Part shown: positions 13,289 to 21,188 of the stretch, one piece after another | How positions within the stretch are numbered: position 1 is the stretch's first letter | Layout of the letters: each line of letters starts with the position of its first letter | Virus record (IMG/VR): IMGVR_UViG_3300043425_000229 | Span: 1-28,216 of that record | From: a virus | Reading direction: 5' to 3' (one strand) | Length of the DNA stretch: 28,216 nt | Program-made: the position numbers and the translations under genes | Notes under the pieces: generated by a model | Databases searched by the model: none | What the model saw: the letters and a program-made list of their open reading frames with translations, nothing else | Told to the model about the DNA's origin: nothing

Positions 13289-13456
13289 ATGAACCTGAAG
13301 AAGCTAATCAAGAAAGTCGCCAAGGACGAGCTGGAGAAGAAAATTCTCCCCATGCCCGACGCCCAGCCGCAGACCGGCAAGAAGGCGAAAATCGCGGGCG
13401 GTCTGGCCGTCGTCGCGGCAGTCGCGACGGCACTGTCACAGTATCTCAGCGGGTAG
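13289..13456 (+). CDS. 55-residue basic membrane peptide, holin-like
   Basis: ATG at 13289 is five bases after a strong AGGAGG (13278-13283), and the frame runs 55 codons. The product starts MNLKKLIKKVAKDELEKKIL, a Lys-rich amphipathic helix, and a Pro/Gln linker leads to KIAGGLAVVAAVATALSQYL, one membrane segment near the C-terminus. Small one-segment proteins beside an endolysin are often pinholin or holin regulators. The strong binding site and coding frame make the gene itself credible although it is short. Confidence 0.65.
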   Translation: MNLKKLIKKVAKDELEKKILPMPDAQPQTGKKAKIAGGLAVVAAVATALSQYLSG

Positions 13457-13489
13457 TAATATCCGCCAAAAATATGTAAGGAGTGGGGT

Positions 13490-14143
13490 ATGGCCACTGC
13501 GATGACATTCACGACGTTGAAACAGGACGTGCAGCGCTATCTCGAGCGCGGCTCGACGCTGGCGTCCGACCCCATCGTCTTCGAACAGATACCCCGCCTG
13601 ATCAACCTCGCCGAGCGTCGCATCGCCCGCGAGCTGAAGATCCAAGGCTTCATCAACGTCGTCACGACGTCGATACTGCCCAACTCCTCGGTCATCCCCA
13701 AGCCTGACCGCTGGCGCGACACCGTGTCGGTCTTCATCGGCACCGGCGTCAACGGCGACACGCGTCAGCCGCTGTACACGCGCAGCTACGACTATCTGCG
13801 CAGCTACTGGCCCGACGCGACCCAGACTGGCCAGCCGGTCTTCTACGCGGACTATGACTACAACCACTGGCTGGTCGCACCGACGGCCGACATCGAGTAC
13901 CCCGTCGAAATCCTGTACTACCAGTTGCCGGCCCTCCTCGACGAGGAGGCCCAGACCAACTGGCTGACCGAAAACGCACCGGAAGTGCTGCTCTACGGCA
14001 CGCTCCTCGAGGCGACGCCATTCCTCAAGAATGACGAGCGCATCCCGGTGTGGCAAAATATGTATGACCGCTCGGCGGCGATGCTCAACGGAGAGGATCT
14101 CGCGAAGATCCTCGACCGCAGCGCCACGCGCAAGGAGGCTTAA
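13490..14143 (+). CDS. Phage neck/adaptor protein (head-to-tail connector)
   Basis: The 217-residue product has a helical N-terminus (TLKQDVQRYLERGSTLASDP, then FEQIPRLINLAERRIARELK) and a central beta region with NSSVIPKPDRWRDTVSVFIG. The helical C-terminus has NAPEVLLYGTLLEATPFLKN, then DERIPVWQNMYDRSAAMLNG. This is the layout of the phage adaptor proteins in the T7 gp11/P22 gp4/SU10 adaptor group that bind beneath the portal. AAGGAG is six bases before the ATG. It is the second adaptor-like gene in the window (see 9511-10497), and the lysis cassette lies between them. The exact ring position is not decided. Confidence 0.75.
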   Translation: MATAMTFTTLKQDVQRYLERGSTLASDPIVFEQIPRLINLAERRIARELKIQGFINVVTTSILPNSSVIPKPDRWRDTVSVFIGTGVNGDTRQPLYTRSYDYLRSYWPDATQTGQPVFYADYDYNHWLVAPTADIEYPVEILYYQLPALLDEEAQTNWLTENAPEVLLYGTLLEATPFLKNDERIPVWQNMYDRSAAMLNGEDLAKILDRSATRKEA

Positions 14144-14148
14144 AGATA

Positions 14149-17100
14149 ATGTCGAACTCGTTTACACAGGTCTTCGGCGGCACCACCATTTACCCCGCCG
14201 ACGTCTCCTATCTGCCCCTCGCCCTCACCGGCAACATCAGTCTTGAGTGGCCCCTCGAGGCGACTGCGGGCAGCACTGTCGTCGCCCGCATCATCGACAT
14301 CACGCCCAGCGGCGCGTACACCATCACGATGCCCGAGGCGACGGCTGTTAGCGTCGGGCAGACGGTCCTGTTCAACAACCTCGGCCCGTCCACGGTCGCC
14401 GTCAACAAGGCGAACGGCAGCGCGATCCTGAGCATCGGGGCCGGCGAGCAGTGGCAGGCCTACCTCATCGACAACACGACGGTCGGCGGCACTTGGCGCA
14501 CCCTGCGCTACGGCGCGGCGACTGCACAGGCTCAGGCGGCCGCGCTGGCAGGCCCCGGCCTCGTCACCGACGGCTCGCAACTCGCGCAGAATTACGAAGT
14601 CATCGACTTCTCCGTCACGCCCTACACCCTGACCGGGCCCGACCGCGCGAAGGTCTTCGTCTGGGATGGCGGCCTCGGCACGCTGAACCTGCCGTCCGCG
14701 CCTGCCGCAGGCGACGGCTGGTTCGTGCAGGTCCGCAACGCGGGCCAAGGCGACTTGACCATCGACCCGTCGGGCACCGAGCTGATCAACGCGGGCTCGA
14801 CGCTCCGTCTGCAGCCCGGCGACAGTGCCGTGATTGTCAGCAACGGCACGCAGTGGTTCACGATCGGCCTCGGCCAGCAGGCCGTCTTCGCCTTCGACTA
14901 CACGTCCATCGCCGTCACCGGCGGCACCTACACGCTCAGCGGCTCGGAACTGAACCGCATCGCCTACAAGTTCACGGGCACGCTGGTGTCCAACGTCACC
15001 GTCGTCGTGCCCGCCACCGTGCAGCAGTATTGGGTGAATAACTCCACCACGGGGGCATTCACGCTGAGCCTGCAGGCGTCCGGCAGCGGCACGTCCACGC
15101 CCGTCACGCAGGCGTCTACGAGCATCCTGTACTGCGACGGCACCGATATCATTCCCGCCACCACGGCCGTCACCTTTGCGGGGATCCTGCCGGTGTCGCA
15201 GGGCGGTACTGGCGCGAATAACGCGGCGTCCGCGCGCACCAACCTCGGCGCGACGGGTATCGGCTCGAGCCTGTTCACCGCGACCAGCGCGGCCTCGGCC
15301 CGCAGCACCATCTCGGCGGCGTCCTCGGGCGCTAACTCCGACATCACGTCGCTTTCGGGCCTCACCACGCCCCTGTCTGTCGGCCAAGGCGGCACCGGTG
15401 CCTCGACCCTGACTGCCAATGGCGTCGTGGTCGGCAATGGCACGTCTGCCGTGCAGGTGACTGCCGCAGGCACCACCGGTCAGGTTCTCGTCGGCAATAC
15501 GGGCGGAGCCCCCTCATGGGCCACCCTCACTGGGATTGGCGTCACGTCGTTCAGCGGCGGGACCACTGGCCTCACACCTGCCTCACCCACTACTGGCGCG
15601 ATCACCCTCGCAGGCACGCTCGGCGTAGCTAATGGTGGTACGGGGACTACCACTGCATTCACCGCTGGCTCGGTCGTCTTCGCCGGTGCCTCGGGCGTAT
15701 ATTCGCAGGACAATACTAACTTTTTCTGGGACGATACGAATAATCGTCTGGGTATTGGTACGGCTACACCGGGAGCTAGGCTGGAGACATCAGTTACCTC
15801 GGCTGGGGCTACGGCAGAAGTTTTGCGGCTGAGCAACCCCGGAGCGGGGGCGAACACCCAAGCCCAGATCAATTTTGCTACTACTTCTACGTCATACGCC
15901 ACCATCACTGGCGGATACGGAGCCGCCGCACCGCAGATGACTTTCAATCTGCCAAGCGCCACCGCAGGTAACTATATCTGGCAGATTACGGGCACCGAAC
16001 GCATGCGTCTTGATGCTGCAGGCAACGTTGGGATTGGTACCTCGGCCCCTGATACAACCCTGCATGTTCAAAGCGCGACCGGGCAAATTCGGGTCCAGAA
16101 TACTACGTCCGGCACGGCCCTCATAGGCTTCCGTAACAGCACAACTTCTGACATTCCTTGGGTGGGTACCGGTGGCGATGATATTCGCATTATCACGCAG
16201 TCCGCAGAGCGCGTGCGTATTAACAGCGCGGGCAATGTCGGGATCGGTACAGGGTCGCCTACCACGCGACTGGAAGTATCCGGTTCGCTGACGACCACTG
16301 CTGATGTTTTCGGTGTTGTGACTTTGGGTCGCTTTGACGCTGGCTTCCCTTGGGCGATTGTCCGTCCAGACGCATCTGCTACGGGTATCGAGTTCCGCAA
16401 CAACGCGGGCGACCAAGTTCTGTCAATGGTGTCCGCCACCAAAAATGTCGGGATAGGGACGGGTTCCCCAGCGGAAAAACTAACAATACAAGTTAACACC
16501 GGCGCTAGTGGTTTTGAGAGTGGCTTCACCCTCACTAACGGGGTCGATGCCAATCTATTTGGTTACGTCACAGGCACTGCGGCCACTGACAAACGCGCAC
16601 TCATCACGGTGGGTGCGGCTAACCAATCTTTGGCCTTCGGCACGCTCTACACCGAACGCATGCGCATCTTGGCCGACGGTAACGTCTTGGTTGGTCGCAC
16701 TACTGCCTACGTACAGGCTTACCGCATGGTGGTGAACGGGGATAGCGGCGCGATAGCCATACCTATGGCAATCAACGATGACCGCAGTGGTACTGTCGAC
16801 AGCCGTATCCTAGCGTTTCTCAGGGGCGGAACTGAGACGGGGTATATATCCAGCACAAACAACACTTTGGCCGTTGCCGGTTTAACTACGTTGACGTTCC
16901 AGACGGCCTCGTCAGAGCAGATGCGCATTACTAATACGGGCAACGTCGGGATCGGTACGAGTTCGCCGGGTGAGAAACTGGATGTAAAAAGCCAGATCAA
17001 CGTCACCAATGCGTCGAACGCCTCGTTTAACGCCCTTCGTGGTAGCCGTTTCGGCTATTCAGTATCTTACAATGCTGTTGTTGTCGGCGCGACCAGCGGT

Positions 17101-18657
17101 AACACTACGGTTTGCGTCAACGTCGATCCGATTGGTAACCCGGGGGGACTATTCACCGGTTTGGGTAATGAGGTGCTATTCCGTGACGGGGTGACCTTTA
17201 TAACGCCCAACGCTGGCAATACCGACTACAACCTCGACATATTCAGCATGAAAGACGGCAGTGTCGGGATTGGCACGGCCACACCTGACGCGAAGTTGGA
17301 GGTATCGGGCGGACTGGACGGTGTTTATAACGCCAACGTCCTTGTGTCCTCATCCGCCTCCTCTGCGAAATTGGCGTTTAACCCTAACGGGGTTAGCTCT
17401 GCGGCTATCGGAAGCGCTTCCGGCGGCCTTATTTTCTATGCCAACGGCGCAAACGCCGAGCGTATGCGCATCGACAGCAGCGGCAACGTGATGATCGGCA
17501 CCACGGCGGCCAATAACAAATTTCTGGTTACATACGCTAACCCGGTTTCGGTGCCTGCTGCGGGTGCTGGTGGGCATTGCACTGCATTTGGTACGGTCGG
17601 CTATGGCCTTGCGACCGGCGCAATCACTAACGGTGATGCTTATCTACAGGCGACCCGTTGGGACACGATTGCCACAAACTACAACCTTCTTCTCCAACCG
17701 AATGGCGGTGATGTCGGGATCGGCACGACTACACCACAAAGAAAACTGGGTATCGGCGGCACCGCAAATGCCTACATGAACTTCAACCCCACTTCGTACC
17801 GTCAGTTTACCATCGGCTCCGACAGCAACGGGTTCCTAATCTTTGATGATGTCACGGCCTTCTATCGTATGGTTATCGACACGTCGGGCAACGTCGGGTT
17901 CAATGTCAACGCACCTTCATACCCCATGGAAGTCCGTGCAGACGGAGTGTCCACGGCAAGCTATATCGGTATAACCAACACCACAGCTACTGGTGGTTCT
18001 GGTGCAGCAGGCTATCTCGCCCGTGCTGGTTCGAACTTTGCATATTTCTATGTGCGTGGCGACGGCACGGCGTATATCGACAACGCCACTGCCAACCCCC
18101 TTGGCTTCGCCGTTAACGGCTCCGAGCGCGCCCGCATCGACAGCAGCGGTAGATTTCTAATTGCAAAAAGCAGTGTTGCCAACGAGACTACGACTGACGG
18201 GTTCATATACTACCCAAATGCCTCGGGTAGTGGCTCTACATTATATGTGACAAATGGTGGCACAGGTACCGCGATGGCGGTATCGACGCAGGCGGATACT
18301 CAGGCAATAATTTTCTTCCGTTCTGGGTCAAACGTCGGAAATATATCCGTCACCACCACCTCGACTGCGTACAACACTTCGTCGGATGCCCGACTAAAGG
18401 AAAATGTATTTGATGCAGACGATGCCGCCAATCTGATCGACGCCATCCAAGTTCGTAAATTCGACTGGAAAGCAGACGGCTCACATCAGCCCTACGGTAT
18501 GGTCGCACAAGAACTGCTCACCGTTGCACCGGAGGCAGTCAGCGTACCCGCTGATCCTGACGACATGATGGGTGTCGACTATTCCAAACTGGTGCCGATG
18601 CTGGTTAAGGAAATCCAATCGCTGCGCGCCCGCGTGGCACAACTTGAAGGGAAGTAA
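14149..18657 (+). CDS. Giant tail fibre (1502 residues) with self-cleaving S74 chaperone domain
   Basis: Residues 1-about 330 form a beta-rich N-terminus (FGGTTIYPADVSYLPLALTG). Residues about 345-530 hold QGGTGANNAASARTNLGATG-type fibre repeats. About ten variants of NVGIGTxSPxxKL follow from about residue 540, often preceded by ERMRI and a Gly/Asn turn; these are beta-solenoid head-like repeats. At about 1411 SSDARLKENVFDADDAANLI starts the intramolecular chaperone (peptidase S74, endosialidase type), with the conserved Ser-Asp-x-Arg-Leu-Lys-x-Asn block and a YGMVAQELLTVAPEAV block, ending in a coiled coil. In this family the domain trimerises the fibre and then cuts itself off. AAGGAGG precedes the start. 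Receptor binding is inferred; enzymatic activity was not seen. Confidence 0.85.
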   Translation: MSNSFTQVFGGTTIYPADVSYLPLALTGNISLEWPLEATAGSTVVARIIDITPSGAYTITMPEATAVSVGQTVLFNNLGPSTVAVNKANGSAILSIGAGEQWQAYLIDNTTVGGTWRTLRYGAATAQAQAAALAGPGLVTDGSQLAQNYEVIDFSVTPYTLTGPDRAKVFVWDGGLGTLNLPSAPAAGDGWFVQVRNAGQGDLTIDPSGTELINAGSTLRLQPGDSAVIVSNGTQWFTIGLGQQAVFAFDYTSIAVTGGTYTLSGSELNRIAYKFTGTLVSNVTVVVPATVQQYWVNNSTTGAFTLSLQASGSGTSTPVTQASTSILYCDGTDIIPATTAVTFAGILPVSQGGTGANNAASARTNLGATGIGSSLFTATSAASARSTISAASSGANSDITSLSGLTTPLSVGQGGTGASTLTANGVVVGNGTSAVQVTAAGTTGQVLVGNTGGAPSWATLTGIGVTSFSGGTTGLTPASPTTGAITLAGTLGVANGGTGTTTAFTAGSVVFAGASGVYSQDNTNFFWDDTNNRLGIGTATPGARLETSVTSAGATAEVLRLSNPGAGANTQAQINFATTSTSYATITGGYGAAAPQMTFNLPSATAGNYIWQITGTERMRLDAAGNVGIGTSAPDTTLHVQSATGQIRVQNTTSGTALIGFRNSTTSDIPWVGTGGDDIRIITQSAERVRINSAGNVGIGTGSPTTRLEVSGSLTTTADVFGVVTLGRFDAGFPWAIVRPDASATGIEFRNNAGDQVLSMVSATKNVGIGTGSPAEKLTIQVNTGASGFESGFTLTNGVDANLFGYVTGTAATDKRALITVGAANQSLAFGTLYTERMRILADGNVLVGRTTAYVQAYRMVVNGDSGAIAIPMAINDDRSGTVDSRILAFLRGGTETGYISSTNNTLAVAGLTTLTFQTASSEQMRITNTGNVGIGTSSPGEKLDVKSQINVTNASNASFNALRGSRFGYSVSYNAVVVGATSGNTTVCVNVDPIGNPGGLFTGLGNEVLFRDGVTFITPNAGNTDYNLDIFSMKDGSVGIGTATPDAKLEVSGGLDGVYNANVLVSSSASSAKLAFNPNGVSSAAIGSASGGLIFYANGANAERMRIDSSGNVMIGTTAANNKFLVTYANPVSVPAAGAGGHCTAFGTVGYGLATGAITNGDAYLQATRWDTIATNYNLLLQPNGGDVGIGTTTPQRKLGIGGTANAYMNFNPTSYRQFTIGSDSNGFLIFDDVTAFYRMVIDTSGNVGFNVNAPSYPMEVRADGVSTASYIGITNTTATGGSGAAGYLARAGSNFAYFYVRGDGTAYIDNATANPLGFAVNGSERARIDSSGRFLIAKSSVANETTTDGFIYYPNASGSGSTLYVTNGGTGTAMAVSTQADTQAIIFFRSGSNVGNISVTTTSTAYNTSSDARLKENVFDADDAANLIDAIQVRKFDWKADGSHQPYGMVAQELLTVAPEAVSVPADPDDMMGVDYSKLVPMLVKEIQSLRARVAQLEGK

Positions 18658-18659
18658 AT

Positions 18660-19001
18660 ATGGCAGTTACCAACACATGGGGCGTAGTGCAGATGGACGC
18701 CTACCCCGAATTCGACGGTGAAACCGACGTGGTCTTCATGGTCCACTGGACCCTTGCTGGCACCGAAACAGTCTCCGGCACGACCTACAATGGCGGTGTC
18801 TATGGCTCGGTTGGCGTCACCCTCGATGAAGGCGCGACCTTCACGCCATATGCCGATCTGACCGAAGCGCAGGTCATTGGGTGGGTGCAAGACGCTCTTG
18901 GCGAAGACCAAGTTACAGCGTATGAGGCGAATGTGGCCCAGCAGATTGCCGATCAGGTACATCCGCCGGTAGTCACGCCCCCGTTACCATGGAGCGCATA
19001 A
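18660..19001 (+). CDS. Small conserved phage protein next to the fibre
   Basis: The 113-residue product begins AVTNTWGVVQMDAYPEFDGE and contains DVVFMVHWTLAGTETVSG, ADLTEAQVIGWVQDALGED and PPVVTPPLPWS at the end. Proteins with this NTW-x-V-x-Q-M...D-V-V-F-x-V-H-W-T-L pattern are conserved beside fibre genes in many tailed phages. There are no motifs for an enzyme or a membrane segment. The N-terminal part is beta-like and the C-terminal part helical. It begins two bases after the fibre stop and its TAA overlaps the next ATG, implying one translational unit. Function unknown. Confidence 0.7.
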   Translation: MAVTNTWGVVQMDAYPEFDGETDVVFMVHWTLAGTETVSGTTYNGGVYGSVGVTLDEGATFTPYADLTEAQVIGWVQDALGEDQVTAYEANVAQQIADQVHPPVVTPPLPWSA

Positions 19002-19165
19002 TGGAAATTGAACTGAAACTGACCGTCGACGAGATCAACGCCGTACTGCAGACGCTGGGCAACCTGCCCACGTCGAGCGGCGCATGGCCCCTCGTTGTCA
19101 AAATCAAGTCGCAGGCTGAGGCGCAAGTGCCCCCCGCTGCGCAGGATGATGTAGAAGGGGGCTAA
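19001..19165 (+). CDS. 54-residue conserved small phage protein
   Basis: ATG overlaps the previous stop (TAATG), and the frame runs 54 codons to TAA. The product is MEIELKLTVDEINAVLQTLG followed by NLPTSSGAWPLVVKIKSQAE. Its form is one beta strand and one helix with the LGxLPTSxxAWPLxxKI pattern I recall in small proteins near fibres in other phages. It is too short for a catalytic domain. Its overlap with the upstream gene supports expression; the role is unknown. Confidence 0.6.
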   Translation: MEIELKLTVDEINAVLQTLGNLPTSSGAWPLVVKIKSQAEAQVPPAAQDDVEGG

Positions 19166-19176
19166 GCGTCCTTTCA

Positions 19177-20958
19177 ATGGCTGAGCAAATCGTCCAGATC
19201 AGATCGACACCCGGCATCAAGCGGGACGGCACCAAGTTCGACGGCGACAATTACGTCGACGGGCAGTGGGTACGCTTCCAGCGCGGGCTGACGAGAAAGA
19301 TGGGCGGCTACCGCTCAATCAATAAGTTCCTGCGTGGCCTCCCGCGCACGCTGTTGGAGTACACGCAGGATCTTCAAACCTACATCCACGCCGGCTCGGC
19401 CCGGCGCGTGGAACGCTTCTACATCGACAGCACGTACAACACGAGCGTCATCGCCGACCGCACGCCCGCGACAGGCTTCACGGCCAGCGACGCCAATCTC
19501 TGGCAGTTCGCAGTCTCCTACGACACCGCCTCCGGCAACAAGATCGTCGCGCAGGTCGCCCCGAACCTCAACTGCATCTGCAACAGCACCGGCGGCGAGA
19601 TCTTCACGGGCGACCTCCTCGGCACGGCGACCCTGACCCCCGTGGCGGGCGCGAAGAAGCCCGCCAACTTCAGCTGCACCGGCGGCATCGTCAGCCTCGC
19701 GCCGTACCTCTTCGCCTTCGGCAATGACGGCTACGTCGCGTGGTCCGTGCCCAACCGCCCAGACGACTTCACTGGCTCGGGCGCGGGCAACGCCCACGTC
19801 ACCGGCCAAAAGATCGTGCGCGGCATGCCCCTGCGCGGCGGACCGGGCAACAGCCCCTCCGGCCTCTTCTGGTCGGCCGACAGCCTCATCCGCGCCAGCT
19901 ACATCGGCGGCTCGGCCCTATTCCAGTTCGACACGATCAGCTCGCAGTCGTCGATCCTGTCTGCGCAGTCGGTCATCGAGTATGACGGCGTCTTCTACTG
20001 GATCGGCACCGACCGCTTCCTGATGTTCAACGGCGTCGTGCGCGAGGTTGAGAACAACCTCAACCTGAACTTCTTCTTCGACAACCTGAATTACGCCCAG
20101 CGGCAGAAGGTCTTCGCCCTGAAGGTGCCGCGCTTCGGCGAAATCTGGTGGTGCTTCCCCTTCGGGAACAGCGAGGAGCCGAACCACGCGATCATCTACA
20201 ACGTCCGCGAGAATGTCTGGTACGACACGGCCCTGCCGAATGACGGGCGCGGCGCGGGTCTCTTCCCCGCAGTGTTCCGCAAGCCCCTGATGTCGGGCGT
20301 GCAGCCGCAAGACTTCACCGCCTTCGAGGCCACTGTGGCCGTCGGCGGCACCGGCTACGCCGTCGGCAACATCCTCACCTTGTCTGGCGGCTTCGGCCAG
20401 ATCGACGCCGAACTGACGGTGTCCACGATCGGCGCAGGCGGCGCAGTGACTGGCGTCACGATCAGCAACGCGGGCGACTACACCGAGATCCCGAGCAACC
20501 CCGTGGCGGTCACCGGCGGCAGCGGCACGTCCGCGACGTTCGACATCACCTTCGAGCGGCCCTACAAGTTCTGGGTCCACGAGATCGGCACGGACGAGAT
20601 TGACGGCCTGCTGCTCAATCCGATCCAGTCCTACTTCGAGACGGCGGACATCTCCCTGCCGGTGACGGCCTCGGTCAACAAGGCCCTGCAGGTGCTTATG
20701 CTCGAGCCGGACTTCGTCCAGAGCGGCGACATGACCGTGCAGGTGACGGGCCGCGCGAATGCCCGCGCACCCGAAGTCGACGGGCCGATCATGACGATAG
20801 TCGAGACGGCGCAGACGCCGCAGGAGCAGGTCGTCTTCCTCAAAACCCAGCGGCGTGAGCTTCGTTTCCGCTTCGAAAGCAACACGCTCGGGGGTGACTT
20901 TCAAATGGGATTGATCCTCGCACACGTCCAGCCGGGCGATGGCACGACATTAGCGTGA
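19177..20958 (+). CDS. Probable tail-hub/stabilisation protein (P22 gp10-like position)
   Basis: The 593-residue product begins AEQIVQIRSTPGIKRDGTKF and has YVDGQWVRFQRGLTRKMGGY. This start (STPGI-x-RDGT...W-V-R-F-x-R-G-L-x-R-K-M-G-G-Y) is common in podovirus proteins built from six to eight beta blades that close the tail tube. Blade-like repeats with LLEYTQDLQTYIHAG, ADSLIRASYIGGSALFQFD and YDGVFYWIGTDRFLMFNG follow. Residues about 387-458 (VGGTGYAVGNILTLSGGFGQ, then AGDYTEIPSNPVAV) look like an inserted glycine-rich beta domain. Position after the fibre and adaptor genes fits the hub role. A GGGGG run 14 bases upstream is a weak binding site. The blade assignment is from pattern only. Confidence 0.65.
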   Translation: MAEQIVQIRSTPGIKRDGTKFDGDNYVDGQWVRFQRGLTRKMGGYRSINKFLRGLPRTLLEYTQDLQTYIHAGSARRVERFYIDSTYNTSVIADRTPATGFTASDANLWQFAVSYDTASGNKIVAQVAPNLNCICNSTGGEIFTGDLLGTATLTPVAGAKKPANFSCTGGIVSLAPYLFAFGNDGYVAWSVPNRPDDFTGSGAGNAHVTGQKIVRGMPLRGGPGNSPSGLFWSADSLIRASYIGGSALFQFDTISSQSSILSAQSVIEYDGVFYWIGTDRFLMFNGVVREVENNLNLNFFFDNLNYAQRQKVFALKVPRFGEIWWCFPFGNSEEPNHAIIYNVRENVWYDTALPNDGRGAGLFPAVFRKPLMSGVQPQDFTAFEATVAVGGTGYAVGNILTLSGGFGQIDAELTVSTIGAGGAVTGVTISNAGDYTEIPSNPVAVTGGSGTSATFDITFERPYKFWVHEIGTDEIDGLLLNPIQSYFETADISLPVTASVNKALQVLMLEPDFVQSGDMTVQVTGRANARAPEVDGPIMTIVETAQTPQEQVVFLKTQRRELRFRFESNTLGGDFQMGLILAHVQPGDGTTLA

Positions 20959-21188
20959 TCAACCCCCTCGGAATGACTTGGCAAGACTGGGCTTCTTCGG
21001 TTATATTGGTCGTCGGCGACGCGTGGTCATTCGGGAGGCCTCCCGAGGAAACTGCGTGGCGCGATTGGGCAACGGGGCTTGTACGCGCGTCTCCTTTTAC
21101 GCAGCGCACCCTTCCTGATCCTTACCAGTTCTCGGACTGGCGTGACTGGGCAATGCGCGCCTACCCGATGCTTGAAAGTGCAGGTTGA
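20955..21188 (+). CDS. 77-residue protein with three W-x2-W-A repeats
   Basis: GTG at 20955 overlaps the previous stop (GTGA), and the frame runs 77 codons. Three motifs occur: WQDWA (9-13), WRDWA (35-39) and WRDWA (62-66), spaced 26 and 27 residues. Each is preceded by Ser/Thr or Asp. The Pro-rich pieces between them ([16 protein letters not shown]) suggest three short helical modules. The function is not known to me. It lies between the hub protein and the large repeat protein, so tail or internal-protein assembly is possible. Stop and next start overlap (TGATG). Confidence 0.6.
   Translation: MINPLGMTWQDWASSVILVVGDAWSFGRPPEETAWRDWATGLVRASPFTQRTLPDPYQFSDWRDWAMRAYPMLESAG

Noticed and set aside
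14140-15387. A 415-codon open frame on the minus strand
   Set aside because: It lies opposite the fibre gene, which has strong domain evidence. The minus-strand product is Arg/Gly/Ala-rich without motifs, as expected from GC-rich antisense sequence.
19918-20925. A 335-codon open frame on the minus strand
   Set aside because: It is antisense to the tail-hub gene. The composition (Val/Asp/Arg/Leu-rich) is typical of the antisense of high-GC coding DNA.
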